Source: Phycisphaerales bacterium
GTDB lineage: Bacteria > Planctomycetota > Phycisphaerae > UBA1845 > Fen-1342
Assembly (NCBI GenBank): GCA_016795025.1
Contig: JAEUIR010000010.1
Span: 1 to 43,335 of the forward strand
Direction: 5' to 3'
DNA: 43,335 nt
Shown here: positions 34,231-42,188 of the stretch, piece after piece
Layout of the letters: each line of letters starts with the position of its first letter
Numbering within the stretch: position 1 is the first letter of the stretch
Translations under genes and position numbers: made by a program
The notes under the pieces: model-generated
Seen by the model: only the letters and a program-made list of their open reading frames with translations
Databases searched by the model: none
Told to the model about the DNA's origin: nothing

Positions 34231-35328
34231 TTATTTTTTCTTGGCCGCGGTCACCGCACGCTTCGCAACCGGCGCGTCCGGATTCGCCAGCGCCTTCTCC
34301 ACTTTCCCGTTGCTCGCCGCCGAAGAGTCCGGCGGCGGAACCTTCACTGCCAATACGCGCTTGCGAATGGTTTCGAATACGTCCGGATTGTCCCGGAGGA
34401 ACTGACGAGCATTGTCGCGACCCTGGCCGATTTTCACCTCATCGAACGAATACCACGTGCCCGAGCGCTGCACCACGCCCGACTCGGCCGCCAGGTCAAT
34501 CACATCACCCTCGCGGCTGATGCCGCACTCGAAGAGCATGTCAAACTCGGCCTCACGGAATGGCGGCGCGACCTTGTTCTTTACGACCTTCGCCCGCACA
34601 CGTGTGCCGTACACCTGCTCGCCATCCTTGAGCATGCCGATGCGACGCACGTCGATGCGCACAGAGCTATAGAACTTCAGCGCCCGCCCGCCCGGCGTCG
34701 TCTCCGGGCTGCCGTACATTACGCCGATCTTTTCGCGAATCTGATTGATGAAAATGACGCTCGTGCGGCTCTTCGACGCCACACCCGTCAACTTGCGCAT
34801 GGCCTGACTCATCAGGCGGGCTTGCACGCCGACCGACGAGTCACCCATCTGCCCCTCAAGCTCCGACCGCGGAACCAGCGCCGCCACCGAGTCGACCACG
34901 ATCAGATCCAGGGAGTTCGACCGCACGAGCAACTCGCAAATCTCGAGCGCCTCTTCGCCGCACGATGGCTGATTCACCATGAGATCTTCAAGATTCACGC
35001 CGATGCGCTTGGCCCACGCCGGGTCAAAAGCATGCTCCGCGTCGATAAACGCCGCCACACCGCCCTTGCGCTGCGCCTCAGCAATGATATGGAGTGTCAG
35101 CGTCGTTTTGCCCGATGACTCAGGCCCGAATACTTCGATCACCCGGCCATACGGAATCCCGGCCCCACCCAGCGCCAAATCCAGCGAAATTGACCCGGTC
35201 GAAATGCCCTCGGTCGTGGGAACCCACTCCTTCAGGAACATGATCGAGCCTTTGCCGTACGACTTTTCAATCTGCTGCAACGCACGGCCAAGGGCTTGTG
35301 TTCGGGATTCTTCACGGACTTCGGACAT
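34231..35328 (-). CDS. recA: Recombinase RecA
   Basis: This 365-residue ATP-dependent strand-exchange protein also triggers the SOS response where LexA exists. Motifs are Walker [22 protein letters not shown], Walker [16 protein letters not shown], the DNA-binding loop 1 region [29 protein letters not shown] and loop 2 [16 protein letters not shown]. The C-terminus is Ala/Lys rich ([12 protein letters not shown]). AGGAG sits 7 bases before the ATG. It has its own promoter overlapping the end of nnrE. The 105 bases between its stop and hxlR hold no gene. Confidence 0.97.
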   Translation of the reverse strand: MSEVREESRTQALGRALQQIEKSYGKGSIMFLKEWVPTTEGISTGSISLDLALGGAGIPYGRVIEVFGPESSGKTTLTLHIIAEAQRKGGVAAFIDAEHAFDPAWAKRIGVNLEDLMVNQPSCGEEALEICELLVRSNSLDLIVVDSVAALVPRSELEGQMGDSSVGVQARLMSQAMRKLTGVASKSRTSVIFINQIREKIGVMYGSPETTPGGRALKFYSSVRIDVRRIGMLKDGEQVYGTRVRAKVVKNKVAPPFREAEFDMLFECGISREGDVIDLAAESGVVQRSGTWYSFDEVKIGQGRDNARQFLRDNPDVFETIRKRVLAVKVPPPDSSAASNGKVEKALANPDAPVAKRAVTAAKKK

Positions 35329-35405
35329 GACTTGCTCCTATGTGGCCGAATGGTGTTCGGCTCGCTGCGCCCGGCATGAACGGGCGATCCCGCATGAGTC
35401 GATTA

Positions 35406-35421
35406 TGTACACCATCATACA
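35406..35421 (-). promoter_or_regulatory. Palindrome overlapping the recA -10, candidate SOS operator
   Basis: On the minus strand TGTATGATGGTGTACA has arms TGTA and TACA separated by 8 bases. It covers the -10 hexamer TATGAT of the recA promoter, where a repressor would block transcription. The arm spacing equals that of the classical CTGT-N8-ACAG LexA box, but the sequence differs. No lexA gene is in the window to compare with. Confidence 0.4.
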
Positions 35422-35441
35422 AACAAAACCCTAACTGTCAA
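35414..35441 (-). promoter_or_regulatory. recA sigma-70 promoter
   Basis: The minus-strand -35 TTGACA (35441-35436) and -10 TATGAT (35419-35414) are separated by 16 bases. Both hexamers are close to consensus. Transcription would start near 35407, about 80 bases before the recA ATG. The -35 overlaps the last codons of nnrE. Confidence 0.75.
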
Positions 35442-36169
35442 GCGGGTTTTTCGTCGCCGAGAAGATTTTTCAACGGAACGCCCAACCCCACAACGACAAC
35501 GCGCCCCAATACCCTGCTTGCACCCGCCGCCGCGAAACCGATTTTTTCCGCCACGAACGTGATCGTTAGATCAGCACAAAAGCAAGGGGTTTCGATCCGC
35601 CCGCTGTCGCCGTTCAATCCCGTCGGTATGTCGATCGCCACCTTCAACGGCCCGTTGATCGAGTTCGCCGCCCGAACAAGTTCGGCGATCGTGCCCGTCG
35701 GCGCGCCGCGCGAGCCGGTGCCTAACAGGGCATCGACCACAACGTCCGCGTTAAGCAACAGTTCATTCACCCGCTCGATCGCACCAGCCTCATGACCACC
35801 GATTGTTAACAAGCCGAGCCGCGTCGCGATCTCATAGTTTACGCGCGCATCACCGCCAATCTTTTCCGCCGGCGCGGCCAGAACAATCGCCGATTCGCAG
35901 CCGGCGGTCGCCAAATGCCGCGCAATTGCGAACCCATCTCCGCCGTTGTTGCCCGCGCCGCACAATACAACAACCGTGCGGGATCGGCGGTCGCGCGGCC
36001 GCGCCGCAAGCTCCGCCAAGATAACATCCGCTGCCCCGCTCGCGGCGTTCTCCATCAGAATCAACCCCGGCACACCGAGAACTTCGATCGCCCGTACATC
36101 CACGGCGCGAATCGTCGCGCAATTGAGCGGACTTGACGAACTTCCTGGACCAGTCAACTCGTCTCTCAT
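35438..36169 (-). CDS. nnrE: NAD(P)H-hydrate epimerase (YjeF N-terminal type)
   Basis: This is a 243-residue single-domain epimerase that interconverts R and S forms of hydrated NAD(P)H for repair. Motifs are VLGVPGLILMENAASGAADV, VVVLCGAGNNGGDGFAIARH, VVDALLGTGSRG and VAIDIPTGLNGDSG, all typical of the YjeF_N fold. The ADP/ATP-dependent dehydratase (NnrD) domain, often fused in bacteria, is absent, so it must be encoded elsewhere or missing. The ATG lies two bases after the stop of the DUF4091-type gene, implying co-transcription from that gene's promoter. Confidence 0.92.
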   Translation of the reverse strand: MRDELTGPGSSSSPLNCATIRAVDVRAIEVLGVPGLILMENAASGAADVILAELAARPRDRRSRTVVVLCGAGNNGGDGFAIARHLATAGCESAIVLAAPAEKIGGDARVNYEIATRLGLLTIGGHEAGAIERVNELLLNADVVVDALLGTGSRGAPTGTIAELVRAANSINGPLKVAIDIPTGLNGDSGRIETPCFCADLTITFVAEKIGFAAAGASRVLGRVVVVGLGVPLKNLLGDEKPA

Positions 36170-36171
36170 TG

Positions 36172-39100
36172 TCAGCGTCGATCGATTCCTACTGCCTTCG
36201 CCCTCAATCCGCGCCGCAATTCCTCAAATACCACCGTATCCAGCGCCGGCGGCAGCCGCAAAATCGGCACCAGCGTGGTCGCCCGAATCGTTTGGGCCGA
36301 CGTGCGCTCGATCAGCGCCTGACCCAACACACCCAGGTAGTACCCTTCCGGCGTTTTGGCTCCGTCGGCCGCGCGCCACAACGCAAGCCACTCAAAATCC
36401 TGCTGTGCCCGCCGCAAACCCTTCAACCGCATCGAGGCAATCGGTTCGCGCGACGCGACCGGCCCACCGGGATACAAAAACGCGCCGTCTTCCGCCTTCT
36501 CCCAGCTCTCGGGACTGCCGAGCGACTGGCGCACGACCAACCCGGTCGCGCCCGAAAGCAACCCATCCCAGGCCCAGCGATAGATCCCCGAAAGCCCCAT
36601 TTCCGGCCTTACGTCGTCCTCGATCCGCCATAACAGGCTCCGCTCGCTCCTTGGAAAAATCGCGTAGTTGCGGGATGACAGGCTCGCCCCCACCAACCAT
36701 TCGTCCACTACGTCATCGAGCAAACCGCGCGATGTCGTCGGGTCTTCCATATTTTGTCGAATCCGCGCTCGAATTTGTTCACGCGCGTCGCCTTTTCCGC
36801 CGCCATCGCTCTTCCGCAGCGCGGCCTCCGAAACCGCCGCGGCCGCAGGCCTATTCGAGCCAATGGCATCGTGGTACGGCCGCAGAAAAAATCGCAGTGC
36901 CGCAAAATCATCGATAACCTGCGGCGCGCCTAGCGCCCACCAGCTCGACATTTCGCCGCGGCGCGGCTGATTGCTCAGCGAAATGTAATACTCGGGCCGC
37001 GACCAACCGCGATCTCGCAAATGATCCAGGAATTGCGCCAGCAATTCTCCGCTCTGCTCGCCGTGCTCTTTCGAGACCGCCGTTTCGATCGGCCAACGCA
37101 GGTAAGCAGTCGGTTGCGGATTCGGGGGTTGACCGCTTTTCGGCTCGGCGTAGGTCGGACGATAGTGATATCGATCTCGCAGCGGGGTGCGATCCGGAGC
37201 ATGCTCCGTCCGCAGCAGCACCGGCCAGTTTTCATAAAACGGCAGCATCATGTGCGTCACCGGCTGGCCTTCACGCGGCATATCGCGAAAGGCCGATCCG
37301 TCGAGAAAGCGGCCGAAGTGCTCGTCCCACTCGCTGAAGTCCAACCGCGGCGCGTCGCCGCTAGTCACCACTGTGGGACCAAACCCGGCGAACAGCGAGC
37401 CGTCGCGCTTGTATGGCTGCATGGTCAGCGTCGTACGATGCGCGTGCGCCAAACGATGCGTGTCGTTCAACAGCGCCCAGGCCGCGTCAGATTTTTCGTC
37501 CTTCAGAAACGTCATCCCCGGCGGCGCGTCGCTGTGCAACTCGATCGGATAACTCAGCTGATCCGGCAGCGCGCTGCGCAGAACGCTCAACTCCAGCGGA
37601 ATATCAAGCTGCGTCGCGCCGTCGCGCAGCACGATCACGCGCGTCGTCCATGTCCCGGCCGCGATGCCGCGCGGCACGTACAAATCGATCCACACCGTTT
37701 GAAGCACGCGCTGCGGTGCCGATTGCGTGGTCGCCGGCTGCGTCGCCGCGTCAGCGGCGGGCGCACTCGTTGACGGCGTCGGTGGCGAGTTGAGCATGTC
37801 CGCATTCAATTCAAGCCGCAGACTTTCTCCGGCCTTGATCGGAATCAGCGGATCCGGCGCGAACTTGTCCTTGCCCATTCGCGCCCGGACATATCCGGTC
37901 TTGAAATAATCCACACGCGGCGCGGGCTGCGCCGCACCCGGCGAATTCCAATCAGCCAGCGTAACGCGATATGTCCCGGGTCCGCCGGCCAGCACCACCT
38001 GAAACGCGACAAACTCGTTCGCGCCTGCCTCCAGTTGGATCGGACCTTCCGTCGGGTGCCACCATGTCTTAGGCTCGGCGCGCATCCACCGACCGTCCAT
38101 GCTGATGGATGGACCGTCATCCATCGTGAATGAACTGGTGACAGCCGTCGGCAGGTCGTAGCGCTTCAGCTTGGGCACATCCATCGTCGGCGCATGATCG
38201 ATTCTCTGAGGAAGCGCGCTCCACACGACCGCCGACCATTCGCCGTGCGCGTCGCAGGTTCTTACGCCGACATGTCCATGAACGCCGCCGCGAAATGCCG
38301 ACAGCATCACGGAGCGCGTCGTCGCTCCCGGCGACGGCAACGCCCACGCCGCGAGCGTTTCAAACTTCGATCGATCCGCCTGCGACGCCGGCTCCTGCGT
38401 TGACAGAAAAATCTCAAACCCGATCGCCGTCGGCGCATCAAATCGCAGCCATTCCAAGCCGCGCCAATCGGTGCTCGCTGTCAGGTTCTTCGGAGGCGCG
38501 GAAGCGACTTTCGCCGTGCGGCGCGACTGCACAATCAATTGCGGCGCTTGGTCTGTTTCGCGCGATGCGATGGCGATCATCGGCTCGCCACGTCCGAATT
38601 CATCCACCAGGCACAGCGTAGGCGTTTGCAATTTGTCCACCATGGCCTGCACCAGCGTCGTCGGCACGTCGATCTCATACCAGCGATGCTGCTTGTCGAA
38701 GCTGGCAATGGTCGAAGCCCAGCGCGATCCGCCATTACCGAACACCGCGTCCGCGAAACAGCTTCCGGCCCACGCCCATTCCATCACCTGTTCCGGATCG
38801 CCGCTGTTGCGGGCAAATCGAAACGACGCCCCATCCGATGTGGGATGCTCAGGATGCTCCGATTCGGATCGTCGCACATCATCCCGCGTGCCTTCGATCC
38901 ACGGGACGGCCAGCGTGCTCACGCCCACGCGCGTCAGCAATTCCGATTCGCGAAAAACACGCAGCTTCGCGCCGACGATTTCCGCGCCGGCCAGTTCGTC
39001 GAGGTCGAACTTAAAAAGTGCGTAACGACCCGGCCCTCCCAGAAACAGGCGACGATTCGCGCCGAAATTCGCCATTGCATCATCGGCCCCGGTTGCCAGC

Positions 39101-39297
39101 ACGCATGTATCCGCAACGCAGCGCACTGCCGTCGTCGTCACTTCCTGTGCCGACGCACAGAAAGCGAGCCACAATGCGAGCAAGGCTCCGAGTGTTCGGC
39201 GCGGTCTTAGCGCGGAACGACTGGCGATCCGCGCTCGTGCCCGTTCTCCACCTGCCGACCCACAAGGGGACAAAACTGACATCATCATCTGAAGCAT
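36172..39297 (-). CDS. Large secreted protein with DNRLRE-like N-terminus and DUF4091-like C-terminus
   Basis: The protein is 1041 residues. A signal peptide-like stretch is at about 35-50 (LGALLALWLAFCASAQ). Residues about 55-260 resemble the beta-sandwich DNRLRE module (DTCVLATG, ANRRLFLGGPGRYALFKFDL, WYEIDVPTTLVQAMV). A beta-rich middle (QLEAGANEFVAFQVVLAG) is followed by a catalytic-like (beta/alpha)8 region and a DUF4091-like end: GLSGIYRWAWDGLLSG, DGAFLYPGGP and SMRLKGLRRAQQDFEWLAL. DUF4091 proteins look like extracellular glycoside hydrolases, but the activity is unproven. TGGAG precedes the ATG by 6 bases. It is co-directional with nnrE, two bases apart. Confidence 0.8.
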   Translation of the reverse strand: MLQMMMSVLSPCGSAGGERARARIASRSALRPRRTLGALLALWLAFCASAQEVTTTAVRCVADTCVLATGADDAMANFGANRRLFLGGPGRYALFKFDLDELAGAEIVGAKLRVFRESELLTRVGVSTLAVPWIEGTRDDVRRSESEHPEHPTSDGASFRFARNSGDPEQVMEWAWAGSCFADAVFGNGGSRWASTIASFDKQHRWYEIDVPTTLVQAMVDKLQTPTLCLVDEFGRGEPMIAIASRETDQAPQLIVQSRRTAKVASAPPKNLTASTDWRGLEWLRFDAPTAIGFEIFLSTQEPASQADRSKFETLAAWALPSPGATTRSVMLSAFRGGVHGHVGVRTCDAHGEWSAVVWSALPQRIDHAPTMDVPKLKRYDLPTAVTSSFTMDDGPSISMDGRWMRAEPKTWWHPTEGPIQLEAGANEFVAFQVVLAGGPGTYRVTLADWNSPGAAQPAPRVDYFKTGYVRARMGKDKFAPDPLIPIKAGESLRLELNADMLNSPPTPSTSAPAADAATQPATTQSAPQRVLQTVWIDLYVPRGIAAGTWTTRVIVLRDGATQLDIPLELSVLRSALPDQLSYPIELHSDAPPGMTFLKDEKSDAAWALLNDTHRLAHAHRTTLTMQPYKRDGSLFAGFGPTVVTSGDAPRLDFSEWDEHFGRFLDGSAFRDMPREGQPVTHMMLPFYENWPVLLRTEHAPDRTPLRDRYHYRPTYAEPKSGQPPNPQPTAYLRWPIETAVSKEHGEQSGELLAQFLDHLRDRGWSRPEYYISLSNQPRRGEMSSWWALGAPQVIDDFAALRFFLRPYHDAIGSNRPAAAAVSEAALRKSDGGGKGDAREQIRARIRQNMEDPTTSRGLLDDVVDEWLVGASLSSRNYAIFPRSERSLLWRIEDDVRPEMGLSGIYRWAWDGLLSGATGLVVRQSLGSPESWEKAEDGAFLYPGGPVASREPIASMRLKGLRRAQQDFEWLALWRAADGAKTPEGYYLGVLGQALIERTSAQTIRATTLVPILRLPPALDTVVFEELRRGLRAKAVGIDRR

Positions 39298-39401
39298 GCA
39301 AACTCCACTCGGTAAATGCGATAGGCTGAATTATACGGACGCGGGCTACCTCGCCGCCTGTCGTGCGATCAGCCAGCGACGCCGCGCGTGCCACGATCAT
39401 T

Positions 39402-39429
39402 TGTTCATTCGGCATTGTTCATTCGGCAT
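39402..39429. repeat. Two tandem copies of a 14-bp repeat
   Basis: TGTTCATTCGGCAT occurs at 39402-39415 and again at 39416-39429, followed by a partial third (TCTTCG). It lies in the 175-bp divergent gap between the DUF4091-type and carboxyltransferase genes. It could be a binding site, but no promoter can be tied to it. Confidence 0.6.
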
Positions 39430-39472
39430 TCTTCGTTGCCCCCGCGCGGAAAACGCCTAATAATCGATTCCT

Positions 39473-41152
39473 ATGACCACGAAGCAAGCCACCGCGCCGC
39501 AAAACCCGGCCCTTTCCGCATTAAGCCAATTGATCGCCACATTTCGTGGCCGCGAAGCCGTAATTCGCCAGGGAGGCGGCGAACGCGGCATCGCCCGCCA
39601 GCATAAGCTCGGCCGGCTGACCGCGCGCGAACGCATCAACCTGCTCATTGATCGAAATACGTCCGATGCTTTCACCGAAACCGGCCTATGGGCCGCCGAG
39701 GGCATGTACGCCGAAGCCGGCGGCGTTCCCGCGGCCGGCGTGATCACCGGACTCGGCCGCGTCATGGGCCGCCTGTGCGTAATTGTGGCGAACGACGCGA
39801 CAGTGAAGGCCGGCGCGTTTTTTCCGATGACGTGCAAGAAGCTCCTGCGCGCCCAGCGCTTTTGCATGGAAAACCGCCTCCCGATTCTCTATCTCGTCGA
39901 CTCCGCGGGCGTGTTCCTTCCAATGCAGGACGAGATTTTCCCCGACGAAGACGATTTTGGCCGCATATTCCGCAATAACGCCGTGATCAGCGCGATGGGA
40001 ATTCCGCAGCTCGCGGCCATCATGGGCAACTGCGTCGCAGGCGGCGGATACCTGCCCGTCATGTGCGACACGTTGCTGATGACGGAAGGCAGCGGGCTTT
40101 ACCTGGCCGGCCCGGCGCTCGTGAAAGCGGCGATCGGGCAGGCGGCCACGAGCGAAGAACTCGGCGGCGCGCAGATGCACGCTTCGATCAGCGGGACGAT
40201 CGATTATCGTGAGGTGAACGACGAATTGTGCATCGAGCGGCTGCGGCGTCTGGTCGCCAAGCTCGGCAAGGGCCCGCACACACCGTTCAACCGCGCCGAG
40301 TCTCGCAACCCGTCCAGGCCGGACGACGCGATCTTCGCGCCGGTCGCAGCCGGATTGCCGAAATCCGCTCTGTCGAAAACAAACTGGGGCGCCGCCCAAT
40401 ACGATGTGCGTGACCTCATTACTCACCTGGTCGATGCGGATAGCTTCGATGAATTCAAGGCCGAATACGGCCAGTCGATCGTGTGCGGCTTCGCGCGGAT
40501 CGACGGTTGGGCCGTGGGCATCATCGCGAATCAAAAGAAACAGGTGAAGCCGGCCCGCGGCGCGCTGCAATTCGGCTCGGTAATCTACGTGGACAGTGCC
40601 GACAAGACGGCCCGTTTCATTCTGGATTGCAACCAGATGAAATGCCCAATCATTTTTTTGCAGGATGTAAACGGCTTCATGGTCGGCCGCGACAGCGAGC
40701 AAGACGGCATCATTCGCAGTGGTGCAAAGCTTGTGAACGCGGTGAGCAACTGCATCGTGCCGAAAATCACGGTCATCACCGGCGGTTCGTTCGGCGCGGG
40801 GAATTACGCGATGTGCGGAAAAGCGTATGACCCGCGATTCATCTTCGCGTGGCCGACGGCCAAATACGCCGTGATGGGCGCGGGGTCAGCCGCGAAGACG
40901 CTGCTTCAGCTCGAAGTGGATACGCTCAAACGCAAGGGACATGAGCCGGACGAAGCCGAGCTCAAGCTGCTCGAAGCCCGCATCACTGAGCACTATGAGA
41001 CGACGATGGACATTCGCTATGCGGCCGCCCGCGGCTGGGTCGATGCGATCATCGAACCGGCCGAGACGCGTCGTGTGTTGGCGACGACGCTCGAGGCGGT
41101 GGCTTACATCGGCGATTTGCCGGAACTGAAGGTCGGCGTTTTTCAGGTCTAG
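39473..41152 (+). CDS. Acyl-CoA carboxylase carboxyltransferase (beta) subunit
   Basis: This 559-residue protein of the MCC/PCC/ACC beta family transfers CO2 from biotin to an acyl-CoA. The N-terminal half has KLGRLTARERINLLID, GVITGLGRVMGRLCVIVANDATVKAG and MGNCVAGGGYLPVMCD. The C-terminal half has RGALQFGSVIYVDSADKTARFI, IIFLQDVNGFMVG, TVITGGSFGAGNYAMCGKAYDPRF and AVMGAGSAAKTL. The pattern is closest to methylcrotonyl-/geranyl-CoA type subunits by eye, but the substrate is not certain. No biotin carboxylase/BCCP (alpha) gene or other branched-chain catabolic gene follows. The ATG at 39473 is the only sensible start; no strong ribosome-binding site. Confidence 0.9.
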   Translation: MTTKQATAPQNPALSALSQLIATFRGREAVIRQGGGERGIARQHKLGRLTARERINLLIDRNTSDAFTETGLWAAEGMYAEAGGVPAAGVITGLGRVMGRLCVIVANDATVKAGAFFPMTCKKLLRAQRFCMENRLPILYLVDSAGVFLPMQDEIFPDEDDFGRIFRNNAVISAMGIPQLAAIMGNCVAGGGYLPVMCDTLLMTEGSGLYLAGPALVKAAIGQAATSEELGGAQMHASISGTIDYREVNDELCIERLRRLVAKLGKGPHTPFNRAESRNPSRPDDAIFAPVAAGLPKSALSKTNWGAAQYDVRDLITHLVDADSFDEFKAEYGQSIVCGFARIDGWAVGIIANQKKQVKPARGALQFGSVIYVDSADKTARFILDCNQMKCPIIFLQDVNGFMVGRDSEQDGIIRSGAKLVNAVSNCIVPKITVITGGSFGAGNYAMCGKAYDPRFIFAWPTAKYAVMGAGSAAKTLLQLEVDTLKRKGHEPDEAELKLLEARITEHYETTMDIRYAAARGWVDAIIEPAETRRVLATTLEAVAYIGDLPELKVGVFQV

Positions 41153-41399
41153 CGCGGTTCGTTTTCCGGTGCAGTGCATCTGAACGAGTCCGCGATCGCA
41201 CGGACGGGTCGCGAACTTTGGGGTCGAGGCAAGGTACTCAAGGCGCGTATGTTCGCGCGCGACTTTCGGCGCGTTCGGCGGGAAAATGCGAAAATATTAG
41301 AACACTTGAAGGAAACGTGACGAGGGCACATGGCAGATGGCATGTGACGAGTGACAAATGACCGATTCTTGTTTCCATCCATGCATGCAGGCTTCCTGG

Positions 41400-41418
41400 G
41401 GCAGGTTTGCAACCTGCC
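41400..41418. repeat. REP-like palindrome
   Basis: GCAGGTT-TGC-AACCTGC is a perfect 17-bp inverted repeat (19 bp with one extra pair) just before the second 21-bp array. It is the same kind of short intergenic palindrome as the one at 19416, though a different sequence. Confidence 0.5.
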
Positions 41419-41429
41419 TGCCGCCCGAG

Positions 41430-41597
41430 CGGGGAACGGCACGGCTCATCCGGGGATTGGCACGGGCGGGCCGGGGACTTCTACCGCTGCGCCGGGGGCT
41501 TCTACGGGCCGGTCGGGGAGGTCTACGGGCGCGTCGTGGGCTTCCCCGGACGGTCCGGGGGCGTCCCCGGATGATCCGGGGGCAGAGCGCGGAAAGA
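41430..41597. repeat. 21-bp tandem repeat array B (eight units)
   Basis: Units beginning CGGGG (or CGTGG) start at 41430, 41451, 41472, 41493, 41514, 41535, 41556 and 41577, exactly 21 bases apart. The approximate consensus is CGGGGGCTTCTACGGGCSGGT. One plus-strand frame gives heptads such as PGTSTAA, PGASTGR and PGASPDD; the minus strand gives PRxxRxx heptads. The array is surrounded by non-coding sequence: 41153-41683 holds no gene I can support. Confidence 0.85.
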
Positions 41598-41683
41598 GCG
41601 GTGACGCATGCGATGGCCCCCCTGATGCGCGAAAATGGCTGGAACCAATCGGCGGGTGCGCGAGTCCAACGATTACCGTGGCA

Positions 41684-42091
41684 ATGAACACTCGACAGTG
41701 AATCGCGCTCCTTCTGCTCGCAACGACGATGATCGGGATGGGTTACGGCTTCCTCAGTGCGATGCAAAACCGCAACCCGTACTATGAGCCCGGCGCGCCG
41801 CCCGCGCCGCCCGGCGCCGCGTGGGGTTGGCGACCATCGGCGCTTTGGTTGCCGAGCTACCTGCTGTGTGTCGTGCCAAGGAACGGATATGGAATAGAGC
41901 GGACGCGCTCGGGGTACCTATTTCGCAACGCTGCCGCCGAACTACGCTATCTGCTGGGTAGCGGGGCATTGGGAGGGGCGCTGGGGCTGCTGCTCGCAAC
42001 GACGGGGATCGGAATCCGACACACGCTGCGAGCGTTCGGGAGAACGGCGAGTGCTGACACTTCGACGGCGAAACGACCCGGCGCGAACTGA
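41684..42091 (+). pseudogene. Small membrane protein gene with an in-frame stop, or a shorter hypothetical gene
   Basis: From the ATG at 41684 the frame reads MNTRQ, then TGA at 41699-41701. It continues as IALLLLATTMIGMGYGFLSAMQN, a natural signal-anchor sequence if the TGA were Trp (TGG), and goes on to LRYLLGSGALGGALGLLLATTGIGI, a second membrane helix, ending at 42091. Without the first codons the next ATG is at 41729, giving 120 residues that start inside the hydrophobic segment. TGA is used as a normal stop in other genes here, so recoding is not expected. The family is not recognised. A nonsense mutation or a non-ATG start are the main readings. Confidence 0.4.
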
Positions 42092-42188
42092 TCAGCATCC
42101 CCGCGTCGGGTGACTTCCGCGGCGACGCTATCCCGCCTGAAACCGCGCACTGCTTCGCTGCATCCAAGCCAGCGACCCGGAGGCGCCT

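Noticed and set aside
41170-41200. Terminator hairpin after the carboxyltransferase gene
   Set aside because: The GTCCG/CGGAC stem is only five pairs with an eight-base loop and has no T tract.
41430-41597. CRISPR array
   Set aside because: The 21-bp units are contiguous with no spacers, and no cas genes are present. The same holds for the array at 20210.
41684-41701. TGA recoded as an amino acid
   Set aside because: TGA ends many intact genes in the window (for example the DUF4276 protein, otsA and btaA), so a recoded genome is not credible.
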